Made by a program: the position numbers and the translations under genes. The notes under the pieces were generated by a model. It was not told the origin of the DNA and did no database searches. It worked only from the letters and a program-made list of their open reading frames with translations. Shown in pieces: positions 1 to 12,084 of a stretch of 64,000 nucleotides of DNA (position 1 is the first letter of the stretch; every line of letters begins with the position of its first letter). Source of the stretch: Dryomyza anilis (taxonomy: Eukaryota; Arthropoda; Insecta; Diptera; Dryomyzidae); contig OX638132.1 of assembly GCA_951804985.1 (NCBI GenBank), positions 18,023,529 to 18,087,528 on the forward strand, in the 5' to 3' direction.

Positions 1-215
1 AATTCATTAAATTCATTAAATTCATTAAATTCATTAAATTCATTAAATTCATTAAATTCATTAAATTCATTAAATTCATTAAATTCATTAAATTCATTAA
101 ATTCATTAAATTCATTAAATTCATTAAATTCATTAAATTCATTAAATTCATTAAATGCATTACATTCATTAAATTCCTAAAATTTATAAATTTTATAAAA
201 TTCCGTATTGAATTG
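1..215. repeat. 9-bp tandem array, unit ATTCATTAA (truncated by window edge)
   Basis: About 18 clean copies of ATTCATTAA run from the first base. They decay after about 155 into ATGCATTAC and ATTCCTAAA-like variants, ending in an AAATTTATAAATTTTATAAAATTCC tail-like stretch near 175-210. The array continues off the left edge, so its size is unknown. The unit differs by one base from ATTCATAAA in intron 3. Confidence 0.95.
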
Positions 216-2711
216 CGAATTGAGTTAATGCTGCGAATTAGCTAAGTATGATTTACTTGCACATGGATCGTACATAAAAGTTACTTCACAGCAAATATTT
301 CAGGGAATAGCACCAGCAACAAATAAATTGCCATGATGTCTCTTAGTTTCTGTTATTGTTGCCAATTATCAGTAACTACAAGGTGCAGGTTAGCAACCAG
401 TGGGACTCTGAAATTATGGAGTACAATAAGCGATGGGAAAATTATTATCTTTCTGAGTATAAATAATACAAAACAAACGGATGGCAAAAATATTAGTAGA
501 AATTATTTTCAGTATTAAATTAAAATGGTAAAGCCAATGCAAAGCTTGCCGTTTTATACCCAAGAGTTTATGTTTGCAAACTTTTTATTTGCTCACAGGT
601 GGCATCAACAGATAAAGATGCAGCGCAAAGACATCCTACACAATGACAATGTTTATGAATTATAAATTATACATACATTTTAATAAATTCCTACAATATT
701 TTAAATTCAACATATTTGGCAGTTCAATCTTTAACTCCTAATTTATATAATTCATACAGTTAAAAATATGGATTAAATTTATGAAAATCATAAAACTAAT
801 AAACTTTATAATTTGGCAATATATAAATTATAAAACTCAGTATTTGATACAAACATAGGTATTCTCTCTAATCAAATGTGCATGATCTCGGGGGAAATAC
901 ATCATTTGAATAAATTTATTAAAAAAGAAATATTTATTTTTAAAAAAGTCTTTATTTTCGGAGAAAAACTTTTATTTTATTTCAAAATTTTCAAAGTGAA
1001 ATAACATTTTTATTTGCGTACATAAAATAGAGGTTTGACAAAATCGAAATTGAAGCAAATGCGGAATATTTTGATAATTCGTAGCTTCAATATTTAGACA
1101 ATGTCGATTTTTATTAATATGAGCTAATTTCAAAAATTTCAATAAATTTTTTAAAATTGCATTTTTTTAACTAAATTCAACTACACGAAAAAAAATGATC
1201 ATCATATTGATGAATTTCGTTCTTTAAACCATGATACATTGTATGCAATGCCGCCTGTTCACATTTTCGAAACTATTTTGAGTCACAATTCTGCATTAAC
1301 TTCATCCAAATTTAAATATGACTTATAATGGAATCTACAAATAATTTGAAATCGCAATGTAAGACAAAATTAGGCGTAATTTCAGATCGTTCAGTCTACA
1401 TAAGTTAGTAAAATGTTTTATAATATATTTATTAATAATTAGAACTTTTTATTAATTAAAAGTAATATATTTTAAAAAAATCTTGAACTATTTTTTTTAT
1501 TTTTTTTAAAAAAACATATTTTTTATTTGGAAAAACAAATATTTTTTTGCGAAAAATTTTTTGTTTGTAATTTTTTTTTGATATTCATTTTTGTTGAATT
1601 TTTTTTTTTAATTTTTTTGAAAAAAAAAATTTTAATTTTATTTTTTAAATTTTATTTTAGAAAAACTTTTTTTTTAACTTTGTAAAAAAAAATCCATCAA
1701 ATAATTAGATTTTTTTAAATTATAATGTTTTTCCAAAATATATTTTATAAATCAAGTGTAAATTTTAAAAACATCATATTGAATATTAAAAACATTAAAT
1801 TACAATACAATTAATGAAATCAACCATATTATGAATCTGGTAGTTGGTTTATAATATTTATGAATAAAATCATCATGTGAAACATTTTTTTTTTCTGTGT
1901 GTGTTTTTTTTATTACAACTCTGTGGCATTTCTATCAGTTGCCATTCCAACAATCATTTGCTACGCTTGCTAATTACTTTTCTCCTTTTTTTTTCTTTCT
2001 TCTCTGGGGCACCTTGAGGTATGTCGATCATTATCTGCGTTTGACATGCTGCACAATGAAATAATTGAATATTCGATGATTGACGTCTACAATCAGATTC
2101 ATTATTTCTGAGAATTTCTGAAATGTTCGTCGACATTTTCGTTCAAGTGCAGAGAATCACTTCTTGCCATAAATTCAATGTTATATCAAATTAATTACAT
2201 CAAAAAATATTATATTCAAGTTAAATATTATATTTATTAAGGATACATTAAAATGTTCAATTAAATATATTTATGTACATAATTATGTTACATTTCATCA
2301 TTATTCAACATTTTTGAATTGCTATGTATCTCACTTTATATAAAATGCAGCCAGTTTTTCAACTTCTCTCTCTACAGTTTAATACATTTAGCAATAATTT
2401 TGCATCAGTGCAAAATCCTTGCAAGAATAAAATTTCGTTTTATTTATATTTTGTTCTTGCAAACTGTGCAGTAAAATGTAGACACGTATATAATAAATGC
2501 AACGACTTGAAAATCAATTTCTTTTAAATTGAGTTTCATTTTTGTACAATTGCGTCTTTTACTTGTTTATATAGCTATCATTGTGTTAACCTTTCCACCC
2601 AGTTCGTATCAATTTTACTGTCTCGACTTACTGTACAAAGATTTCATAGCGAAATAAAAAAAGATATAAAACATTTAAAATATATATATATTTCTTTTCT
2701 TTATTTTGTAG
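216..2711 (+). other. Intron upstream of the first visible exon, no gene seen
   Basis: AT-rich sequence with long T and A runs (especially 1440-1730) and no exon-like stretch that I can support. A possible but weak inverted-repeat pair is ACACGAAAAAAAATGATCAT near 1190 against ATGATG...TTTTTTTTTTCTGTGTGTG ending near 1900. A pyrimidine-rich tract at 2690-2711 ends in TTTGTAG and is the acceptor of the first exon. Confidence 0.6.
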
Positions 2712-2835
2712 ATGGTGAAATCCTTCGGGTGCTCGTTAATAGTTCTGCGCAAATAAAATGTGATGTCGGCTCAAGTTTGACAGACGACAAAGTGCTGCTT
2801 GTCGTTTGGTACAAGAATAATTTGCCAATTTATAG
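2712..2835 (+). CDS. Sidestep-like exon 1 of window (first half of Ig1)
   Basis: Acceptor TTTGTAG ends at 2711 and donor GTAAGTG starts at 2836. The first two bases complete a codon begun in the upstream exon, then the frame reads GEILRVLVNSSAQIKCDV and on to VVWYKNNLPIY. It ends with two bases (AG) of a serine codon, so the intron is phase 2. It contains the first Ig1 cysteine, the core tryptophan and an N-S-S glycosylation sequon. The only frame open across the whole exon is the one that joins exon 2 correctly. Confidence 0.92.
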
Positions 2836-2897
2836 GTAAGTGATCTGAAATTCAAAATGAATTATTTTATTTTTAAAAAATTATGAATTCGGTGAAA

Positions 2898-3159
2898 ATA
2901 TCGTTGTTGTAGAACGAAAAATCACCAAATACATTTTTATGAAATACTTAAATTTCGAGTTTGTTTATTAATATTATAAAAAGTAATTGATGCATTTTAA
3001 AAGTTGAAATATCAGTTGATAGATTTACATTTTCTTATCATCTGTTAAAAAAATTGAGATCATCGATTAAAAATTAACAGTTATATAAAGATTTTTGTAA
3101 ATGAATATTTGGCATTTTGAAAATGTATTTGGTGACTTTTCGTTCTACAACGACGATAT
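2898..3159. mobile_element. MITE with about 36-bp terminal inverted repeats
   Basis: The left end ATATCGTTGTTGTAGAACGA, continuing AAAATCACCAAATAC, is matched in reverse complement by the right end at 3123-3159 (GTATTTGGTGACTTTTCGTTCTACAACGACGATAT), with very few mismatches. The 262-bp body is AT-rich and non-coding. A diverged single end of the same family (GTTCTACAACGACTATAT) is visible near 30058-30076. No convincing target duplication was found. The superfamily is not assigned. Confidence 0.8.
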
Positions 3160-3545
3160 ATAAAAAGTAAAAACAAATTTTCAGATTTTATTGAATTTCG
3201 AACGATTTTCTATAAAACGTTTTGTAAATTCATTATTTAATAAAACAACTTGTAACGTTTACAATTCTGGAATATCGAGTATACTCAAAATACAAAATAC
3301 CATACAAATTATAGTTTTATTTACTATGAATTTTAGTATATATGATTTTTTTATTCAGTAAATATCAATAAATACTGCAAAATACGATTAACATATTTTT
3401 TTTAGTTTTTATGAAAATATTTACTTTTTGTATGGGTTCTATTAAAAGTTATCGATTTGAATTAAATACAAATTGTCCAATTTTTTTGTATTGTATGTTT
3501 TGGGGAAATTAAAAAACAAACACAAAAAATTGATAAACTATTATA

Positions 3546-3765
3546 CACACAGAAAAAATATCATAAAATCCCATTAAAATTTGTCAATAGAACAGTTATT
3601 TTTTAAAACTCTACGAAAAAATAATATATATTTTTATATAAACTCAAAAATAATTTTATAGTATTTTGTACTATTTATTTAATATGATTTACAGATTGAA
3701 TTAATAGTTTATCCTATTGACAAATTTCAATAGTAAAAACTTTTAATTTTGTGGTATCTTTTATC
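3546..3765 (-). mobile_element. Diverged copy of the CACCCAGAAAAAA MITE family
   Basis: It starts with CACACAGAAAAAA next to a TA. Read on the + strand it resembles the reverse complement of the better copy at 54422-54642, sharing CCCATTAAAATTTGTCAATAGAACA and the AATAGTTTATCCTATTGAC section. The right terminus is decayed, so the end is approximate. Confidence 0.6.
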
Positions 3766-4153
3766 TTTTTCTTATTTAAAAATTTTTAGAGATAAATATA
3801 ATAAATTGTTCTTCAGTTTCTGTGCCCGGTACCGACTATGCATAGTAAGTACCAGTCCTTTGATACACAGATAGAAAAGATTTGTTTGAGTATATTTGAA
3901 TGTAATTAAAAAGTAATATGAAAATACCATACATGTATTCGGAATGAAGTGTAATTAAATTATAATCGAAATTGAATTTATTTTTGCTCACGTGTAAACA
4001 TTATTATATTGTCCAACAGAATCTGTCAAATTTACCATAAATATGTTACAATACCAACATAAAATTCTAATTGCATTTGAATAAACTATTATTTGGCAAT
4101 TTACTTGGTTAAAACTATGTTTCTAAATATAACGTATGTTCACAGTCGTATAT

Positions 4154-4545
4154 CGACTGACGAAGTTGGCAACGTTGTGCAGCATTTTCTATCTACGCCA
4201 TCTTTTGGCATCGTTTGAACATATTGATGTTTAAAAACAAACAAAAAAGTAATTGGATTTAAATAAATGAATTCTTCCAAAATTTTTCTTGTATACGAAG
4301 TTGGCACTCGTTAAGCAAAATTTTCTACCTACATCTCTTTTGTCGTCGTTTGAAGTATGTATAGGGTCATTTTAATCATGCTGATGTTTGAAAATAAACA
4401 AAAAATTAATTCAAATGTAAATAAAGGTATTCTTGCAGCTCTCTTCTGGTATACAAAGTTGACACTCGGTGATCGTCATTTTCTGCGTACGTGTCTTTTG
4501 TTGTTCGTTCAGAAAACGTGTTCGCGTTGGTAATAATTTTGTTAT
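4154..4545 (+). repeat. Degenerate tandem repeat, about 140-155 bp unit, three copies
   Basis: The anchor (TATA)CGAAGTTGGCAC(TCG) recurs at about 4160, 4299 and 4454. It is followed each time by a TTTTCTRYCTACRTCTCTTTTGTCGTCGTTTG-like stretch and then by CTGATGTTTRAAAATAAACAAA, in the first two copies at least. The third copy is truncated near 4545. Unit length changes from 139 to 155 bp. No coding potential is seen. Confidence 0.7.
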
Positions 4546-4984
4546 TTGTAAATTAAATAAATATATAAATTGTGTTATAAAAAGTACTAATAGTAACAGA
4601 GTATAATAGAGCAGTGTATAATTTCTGAAACTAATGTGAAAAAACCACAAATAAAAATCAGTGTTTCGATTTTCAAACAGAATTCGGTCTCCGTGAGTTC
4701 CTTGCCTACGCTTTGTGCTGTTTTGAGACCAACTGTAACTGTACCAAATATAATGTGAGCCTGGATCGTCTGGTTTAGCGTCTGCTGGTGCAATTGTGCA
4801 TTTATTGATGCTGTCACTTGTACTTGCAGTTTTAAACCAATTATTTATTTATGCATTTAAAAATTTGTATATTATTATAAATTCCCACTGTGCATGTTTA
4901 AAGATTTTTAATAAAAATAAATAAAAAAAAAACATTTTATTTTATTTTCAGGATTTCTTTCCAATAACATTTAAATATTTTTCT

Positions 4985-5345
4985 ATGCAAACATACTACT
5001 TTTTGAACTGCAACAACTGATATGTTTCACTGGAAACATATTTATATTCAGGTCATTCAAAATCATGTTTATTTTGAACATACCTATTTATGTTTCGGTG
5101 CAAATATTTGTTTTATTTGGATGTAGTAATTATTATGTTTCAATTAAAACATACTCCATTTTAAGGGGCAACATTAAAATGTTTCCGGGATATTATAATG
5201 CAAGTCAGAGCTCATTACAACACTGTTCAAGTCTCAATACAATCCTGTTTACAAATGATTTATCAGTCAATTATATATTATGTTTACATAAAACTCCAAA
5301 CATACATGTTAAATCCTGCAAAATTATGTTTGGGAGAACCCTTTT
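4985..5345. repeat. Cluster of ATGTTT...AAACAT palindromes
   Basis: Several imperfect palindromes built on ATGTTT and AAACAT occur in 360 bp: ATGTTTCACTGGAAACAT at about 5030, ATGTTTATTTTGAACAT at about 5075 and ATGTTTCAATTAAAACAT at about 5140, with further ATGTTT half-sites to 5330. This resembles the inside of a MITE with subterminal repeats, but I cannot fix its ends. Confidence 0.5.
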
Positions 5346-5414
5346 TTTTGCAGCGTGTAGGTCTAAAGATCTGCTTAATGTGATAATTCACTGCTTTCTA
5401 TGACAACGCCATAT

Positions 5415-5600
5415 AAAATAAAATCAATAGCTTTTTGCTAATTAAAATAGTCAATAACATAAATTATTATTTTAATATGTAAATCCCTTTAAATACTATA
5501 AAATACTACTATACATTTTTTTGTGTTTATATGAAAATATTTATTTTTTGCATACTATTGAATCAATAACTGTCCTATTGAGCAATTTCAATAGGAGTGT
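5415..5600 (+). mobile_element. Relic of the CACCCAGAAAAAA MITE family (no clear ends)
   Basis: It shares with 13181-13390 and 54422-54642 the blocks AAAATAGTCAATA, TTATTATTTTAAT, TATATGAAAA-ATTTATTTTTTG, ATACTATT-AATCAATAA and TGTCCTATTGA. Both terminal CACCCAG motifs are missing, so the limits are approximate. Confidence 0.55.
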
Positions 5601-6269
5601 CAAAACAGGGACCGTTTAATTACCTCCAAGGAACCAGTCACGTGCCAAGTCTCGTAGTAGTTCGTTCCCTATACTGTTCGTCTCCTTTTCTCAATACCCA
5701 CTATAGCTTTCATTTAGATATCGATACGAGATCAATGCGAAATACATGTGATTTCACCCGATATAAGACATATTTTCGTCAAATTGAACCTACAATAGAG
5801 GTAGAAATTTTCTCGGTATAGATATCGAAAATAAAAAAAACGAACTTATTTAAAATATTTGTTTATTCTAATAAGCCAGACTGCAACATCTCGGAACTCT
5901 TCGATTATTGAAGTTTTCTCGAACTAATTTCATGTAAAAATTCAAACTTATTGCTTTATCGCTATTACATTTTTTAAATTTCCCGTACATCAAATTTTAA
6001 CGATTTTTCATAAAAATCTCGATGTCTTTGCACTACTCGAAGCGACAAACCATAAACGATTTTATTCTCGTTTCGAAAATAAAAAACCGATTCGATATCG
6101 TATGTAATCTTCTACATATCGTATCCTATTCCCAAACGAATTTGTTGACTGGAAATTTCCTTCGAATATATTTTTTAAATTTCATTTCTGATATTCCAAA
6201 ACTCTTAATTAGTTGGTACATTTCTAAAACATGAGATTATATTTATAAGATTTTTTTTTTGCTTCATAG
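5601..6269 (+). other. Rest of intron 1, no gene seen
   Basis: Intronic sequence of slightly higher complexity (5600-6200) with repeated ATATCG / CGATAT words but no exon, RNA gene or repeat boundary that I can support. It ends in the T-rich tract and CATAG acceptor of exon 2. Confidence 0.5.
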
Positions 6270-6393
6270 TTATGACACTAGAGGCGCTCATGCTGGTACA
6301 CCATCTCACTGGCGCGACGAGGAGATACTCGAAGATCGGGCAGTGTTTCGCACACACAAGGAGCCAGCGGAATTGATAATAAGTCCACTGAAG
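6270..6393 (+). CDS. Sidestep-like exon 2 of window (middle of Ig1)
   Basis: The acceptor is GCTTCATAG and the donor GTTGGTA is a weaker GT site. The first base finishes the serine codon from exon 1, then the frame reads YDTRGAHAGTPSHWRDEEIL and on to HKEPAELIISPLK, ending in phase 0. This is the most family-diagnostic stretch in the window, covering the C'-E strand region of the first Ig domain. Confidence 0.94.
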
Positions 6394-7494
6394 GTTGGTA
6401 CAAAACAATATCATTTAAACTGAACAAATATTTAATAACGTAAATTTACCTAATTTCGTAACTAACCTACTTAAGAAAAGTTCCACTTTAAACCAAATAA
6501 TTAAAAAAAAGGAATATTTCATATTAACGTATGTCAAAAGGAAACGAATTATTTATTTATTGAAATTTAATATTTCTTAACACTAATTAATGTGTTTAGT
6601 CTTATCAGAACAATATTAAATAATCGACATCATGAAATTTGAAGGCAATCTGTTTTTTGTGGTTTTATTTTAACATACCTATTAAGTTGAATTAATTAAA
6701 AACGGAAAAATAAATAGATTAAATAAAAGAACAAAATTATACTATTTACCTTATTGGTATTTCTTACTTTCTATATTGTATTAAAATATTAAATATGAAA
6801 TTTATAGGCTGAAAATTATTGTTATTATAATTCTGACATATTGTATCAATATGATAAACTACAGCGTCAATTTGTTATATCAAGCACACTATTGTTTTTG
6901 TATAAATTTACTATTGCATACATAGTATGATATTATTAAATAAGCAGACAAGTTTTTTTTTTATTATTCATTTATAGATACTTCTTAATTTGTTTCAAGC
7001 AACATAGAAAAAGTACTTTTTTTATATTTTTAATGGTTTTATCACATTACTTTAATAGTTTTATAAAAGTGACTCAAACTATTAATGATCAGTAGTATTT
7101 CACTATAAAATAAACTATTGCCACAATAGTAAAAGTCCTATTGAATTAATGTTGATCATCTTATTAGCTAAACATTAGTATAAAATACTATAAAAACTAT
7201 TAAATTAATAGGAAATAATATTATTGTTTCGTGTCCTTTAGAATAAATAGTCGTACTATTTGTTTCTGATTTTGCTGAGTGCATTCATTGCATTTGCTTC
7301 ATTCATTTAGACATTACGTCTCTTGTTCATGTGTCAGTTCTTATTTTTAAAATGATATTTCCCAATTTACTTTTAGGTATTTCAGGAAAAAAAACTAAAA
7401 TTCTTTTGACTGTTATAATTTTGTTTTTGTTGAAAATATGAACTTTAATTATCACTTACAAATAGACATAAGTAAAATATTAAATTTTTCATTA
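6394..7494 (+). other. Intron 2, no gene seen
   Basis: AT-rich intron with no exon-like reading frame. The stretch 6430-6500 (ATAACGTAAATTTACCTAATT...CTTTAAACC) resembles 41093-41160, so both are probably old fragments of one dispersed repeat. 7050-7240 has ACTATTAAT / ATTAATAG words reminiscent of the CACCCAG MITE family but is too diverged to call. Confidence 0.45.
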
Positions 7495-7796
7495 TTGTCT
7501 GTTAAAGTTCAATACAAAATATTACCTGATTTTGTAAATATTAACCTATGTAATTCTTAAGTATTCAATTTACAAAAGGAAACTTTTGCATTTGTTGTAT
7601 AAATTTTACATATTTTTTATTTTGTTTTGCGGAAAATTTTCATTTAAACTGTTTGTCTGGTAAAGTTTAATACAAAATATTACCTGATATTGTAATAGTG
7701 ACCCGAAGTATATTCTATGCATTGAATTTACAAAAACTTATTTTTGCATTTGTTCTATAAATTTTACATGTTTTTGATATTGTTTTGCAGGAAAAG
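7495..7796 (+). repeat. Tandem duplication of the exon-3 splice acceptor region (offset 158 bp)
   Basis: Copy one (about 7495-7637) and copy two (about 7653-7796) share TTGTCTG-TAAAGTT-AATACA, ATATTACCTGAT-TTGTAA, TTTGCATTTGTT-TATAAAT and TTTTACAT-TTTT, at a constant offset of 158 bp. Copy two ends in the functional acceptor TTTTGCAG|GAAAAGG of exon 3. Copy one ends in TTTTGCGGAAAA at 7627-7636, so its AG has become GG and it cannot act as a normal acceptor. Confidence 0.85.
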
Positions 7797-7875
7797 GATG
7801 CGGGCAATTTTCGTTGTAGAGTGGATTTTAAACTCTCGCAAACACGCAACAGCAACATTAATTTGGAAGTAGTTG
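7791..7875 (+). CDS. Sidestep-like exon 3 of window (end of Ig1)
   Basis: The acceptor is TGTTTTGCAG and the donor is GTGAGTA. It reads EKDAGNFRCRVDFKLSQTRN and on to INLEVV, with one base carried to the next exon (phase 1). It supplies the D-x-G-x-F-x-C motif and second cysteine closing Ig1, and the G strand. It is the smallest exon here (85 bp) and is preceded by the duplicated acceptor region. Confidence 0.93.
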
Positions 7876-8626
7876 GTGAGTAAATTTTAAATAATAATAA
7901 AAATAATAAATACATAAAAAACCGCAGCATTATTTTACATATTTTCGTACAACATTGAATCAAACAAACATAACACTTTTAGAAACACTTTTTATTATTT
8001 AACGTTTTTGCATTTCAATTTATGAATATGATTTTAATAAAACACTTTGATTATTTTCATGAAATTAAATTTCAAATTGCAAATTCTCATACAAAAACCA
8101 TTATAATTGTTGATAAATACTTTAATTAATTTTTTTTTTAAATGGTTAAAGTGGCTCTTTGGTGGGAACTTAAATTTGATTTGTGCGACTAGCATTTTCA
8201 TGTGTGCAACATTTAAAGCGCATTTACAATGAGTTTCTATATACACAACTCATTCGAACTTTAATTCATTTACATACGTTTCCCTTCACTTCAGTCTAAT
8301 GTAAACATATATATTTGCATTTAATTGTTTGTGATTGTGGTAATTTTCCATTATAAAAATAAAATTTTCATTGTTTGTTGTTCGTGTTTGTATTTGTGTG
8401 CGTGTGCGTGGGCCACCTCAACATCAACAAAACACCAACATAAACAAAAATTTCAATTTCCCGTTCCACTTAGTCTGCAAACACACACACACACGCAGTA
8501 AGAGAACCCTTGATTGAATAAAACACATGATTTTGTGCCACAAAAGTTGGCTTTTAGTTTAAAACTGTTTCGTGTACTGTTTCGTGTACTCTTTGATGCG
8601 TAATTTTCACATTTATAATATATATA
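7876..8626 (+). other. Intron 3 before the 9-bp array, no gene seen
   Basis: AT-rich intron with a short (CA)n run at about 8482-8497 and a T/G-rich stretch at 8370-8410. No exon, RNA gene or element end is visible. Confidence 0.5.
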
Positions 8627-10025
8627 TAAAATTCATAAAATTCATAAAATTCATAAAATTCATAAAATTCATAAAATTCATAAAATTCATAAAATTCATA
8701 AAATTCACAAAATTCATAAAATTCATAAAATTCATAAAATTCATAAAATTCATAAAATTCACAAAATTCATAAAATTCATAAAATTCATAAAATTCATAA
8801 AATTCATAAAATTTATAAAATTCATAAAATTCATAAAATTCATAAAATTCATAAAATTCATAAAATTCATAAAATTCATAAAATTCATAAAATTCATAAA
8901 ATTCATAAAATTCATAAAATTCATAAAATTCATAAAATTCATAAAATTCATAAAATTCATAAAATTCATAAAATTCATAAAATTCATAAAATTCATAAAA
9001 TTCATAAAATTCATAAAATTCATAAAATTCATAAAATTCATAAAATTCATAAAATTCATAAAATTCATAAAATTCATAAAATTCATAAAATTCATAAAAT
9101 TCATAAAATTCATAAAATTCATAAAATTCATAAAATTCATAAAATTCATAAAATTCATAAAATTCATAAAATTCAATAAATTCATAAAATTCATAAAATT
9201 CATAAAATTCATAAAATTCATAAAATTCATAAAATTCATAAAATTCATAAAATTCATAAAATTCATAAAATTCATAAAATTCATAAAATTCATAAAATTC
9301 ATAAAATTCATAAAATTCATAAAATTCATAAAATTCATAAAATTCATAAAATTCATAAAATTCATAAAATTCATAAAATTCATAAAATTCATAAAATTCA
9401 TAAAATTCATAAAATTCATAAAATTCATAAAATTCATAAAATTCATAAAATTCATAAAATTCATAAAATTCATAAAATTCATAAAATTCATAAAATTCAT
9501 AAAATTCATAAAATTCATAAAATTCATAAAATTCATAAAATTCATAAAATTCATAAAAATTCATAAAATTCATAAAATTCATAAAATTCATAAAATTCAT
9601 AAAATTCATAAAATTCATAAAATTCATAAAATTCATAAAATTCATAAAATTCATAAAATTCATAAAATTCATAATAATCATAATATTCATAAAATTCATA
9701 AAATTCATAAAATTCATAAAATTCATAAAATTCATAAAATTCATAAAATTCATAAAATTCATAAAATTCATAAAATTCATAAAATTCATAAAATTCATAA
9801 AATTCATAAAATTCATAAAATTCATAAAATTCATAAAATTCATAAAATTCATAAAATTCATAAAATTTATAAAATTCAAAAAATTTATAAAATTCGTAAA
9901 ATTCATAAAATTTATAAAATTCATAAAATTTATAAAATTCATAGAACTCATAAAAATAATAAAATTCATAAAATGGATAAAACTCTTAAAATTCATAGAA
10001 TTCCCAAAATTCATAAAATTTATAA
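8627..10025. repeat. 9-bp tandem array, unit ATTCATAAA (about 155 copies)
   Basis: Nearly perfect ATTCATAAA units fill about 1.4 kb of intron 3. Rare variants are ATTCACAAA (near 8705 and 8760), ATTCAATAA (near 9175), a one-base insertion near 9555 that shifts the register, and a small block ATAATCATAATATTC near 9673. From about 9867 the units decay progressively up to 60 bp before exon 4. Both strands are open over hundreds of codons only because the period is a multiple of three. The peptide-like repeats are not genes. Confidence 0.98.
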
Positions 10026-10085
10026 AGTTAATTATTTTGTGCAATTATTTCTTGAAATTTATTTACGTATCTTTATTACTTTCAG

Positions 10086-10196
10086 TACCTCCACAACAAC
10101 CGAACATTTTCAACGAGCGTCGCCTCCGCATCGACTCGCGTGCGGGACCCTACGAGGAGGGCGGCAGCCTCGAGGTGACCTGTGTCGTCTATGGCG
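10086..10196 (+). CDS. Sidestep-like exon 4 of window (first half of Ig2)
   Basis: The acceptor TTACTTTCAG ends at 10085 and the donor GTAAGTT starts at 10197. The entering G plus TA makes valine, then PPQQPNIFNERRLRIDSRAG and on to YEEGGSLEVTCVVYG, leaving in phase 1. It contains the Ig1-Ig2 linker and the first Ig2 cysteine. Its GC content is far above the flanking array and intron. Confidence 0.95.
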
Positions 10197-12084
10197 GTAA
10201 GTTTTTGGCACACAATAAATACTCAAACCTCGTTTTTTAAGCATTTTTAAAACAAATATAATTTAAACAATACAAATCCATTGCTAGAAATTCTAAAATA
10301 TCAGAATTTACTACCTGCCCCGGGCGCTGAAATAATGAATCGCAATAAATAAGGACGCGTGGTGTACCATAAATTTCGACACTATCGCAAATTGAAATCT
10401 CGCTGGTAAACAGCAACAATCACAGAATATAAGCAGAACCAGTAGCGCAAAACAATGAAAAATAAACTTCAATTGTTGTCAAATAAAAAAGGACGAATGC
10501 AATAACAAGAACAACAACAATAAATAAGCACAAGTACAATGAATGGGATAATAAAAATAAAAGTTTAAATAAGAAGCTGCGGGGCATGAGCCAACGTAGG
10601 AAGAAAAGAACGAGGACAACAAACAGTAACTTATTCAATTGCTGCCCCAGTTACTGTGGTCATTTTGGACAATAAAACGCAACTTAACGACACTACATAG
10701 TACTCATACCCTTTCGACGTACTGCAGAAGGGGTACAGTGTGCGGAGCCACAAAATCGCGTGCTCGAGTTAAATCCAGCGACAACATGGAAATGAGGACT
10801 GTTTTTTGAGAGCAATAAAATGAGTTCGAGGCTGGTTGTATACGTTGACATAAAATAAATCACCAGCATATGTGGTCGCATGAGTTGAGGCGGGTATTTT
10901 TTGGTTCTTCTTTTCGTGTGTTATTATTTTGTGGAATAAGAAGAAATCGGTTAAAAGCGATAAAATACAACGAATGGGGTCACATTAGCCGCTGCGTTCT
11001 GTTGCAATTGTATGGTTGGTTCAATGAACGAACGTCAAATGTCAGGGACAAAAAGTGAAATTTTTTGGAATTGTGGTTGTCTGTGCTTACCGCAGAGTAA
11101 GGTTTCCATTTGAAAGATTTTATTTGTCTGAAATAATAAAAATATTGTTCTGAATTTTAAAATAACTTTTTACAGAGTATTGCGCTGTCAGGTCACATTC
11201 CAAAAATGGAAGGGTTCATACATTTTTTGCCATACACCATAAATTTCAATCGCAAAAGTCTAATGAAAATATTTTGATTTTCAAAACAACCGCTACAATT
11301 TTATCCGCAGCATTTTTACTTTATTTATTTTCAAACTGTATTTTGACAAAAAAAATTGTTCGGTGAGAAACAACAACAAATCATATATTTTGAAATTGTT
11401 TTTAATTTTGTTTTTAATTTTTTGATTAACAAAAATAGATCAAAATGTAGTAGAACTAAATTTTTTCAAAACAAAGACATAAATGTAGTATTATTTACTA
11501 CAGTATTTTTTTCGGTGTGTGATTTAGCTAAATCTGATAATGCTTCATATTACCAAAGAGCGCCGTTTTAGAACACATTCTCAAACAAACTTCGAATAAA
11601 AGTTTGAACTCATAGCTTTATCGCTACTAATTTTTAAAATTTCAAGACATCGCGAAATTTTTTCTTCGACGTCGCCAATTGGGCTGAGTGTATGGAAATG
11701 GCGTGCATTGACGTTTCTTGTATGTAACTTTTGAACTAAAAAAGATTTTGAAAAAAGAAAAATTGTTTTGAAAACTAGACACTACAGGGAATAAATATCT
11801 ATTTTAGTTTTAAACTTGTTCCATGAGTACCCTACATTTAATTGAAAGGCAGAGATGACTGACTGATTTATTGATAAAATAGAAATTCCTAGTTTTTCAA
11901 CAAAATATCATTGAATTATATTAATTTATATAATTTTCTTATTTCTGGCATAATAAGTTACATTTTTGTTCATTAATTTAGGAATTATTGAATAAAACGT
12001 GAAATACAACAAAATTTTTCAATATAAAAACATATATGAAACATTTTTACGTAAATTGATACAATACGTTTTCAATTTTGTAAT
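10197..12084 (+). other. Start of the 14.5-kb intron 4, no gene seen
   Basis: Moderately AT-rich single-copy-looking sequence. It contains AACAACAACAAT at about 10510 and a somewhat GC-richer block at 10640-11090. No exon is supported. A non-repetitive stretch such as 10300-11050 could hold intronic regulatory sequence, but nothing in it proves this. Confidence 0.4.

Noticed and set aside
8572..10200. Long open frames of repeated tripeptides over the ATTCATAAA array (up to 542 codons, both strands)
   Set aside because: They follow from a 9-bp period without stop words. Composition is a strict repeat with no domain, and the array lies between two exons of one gene.
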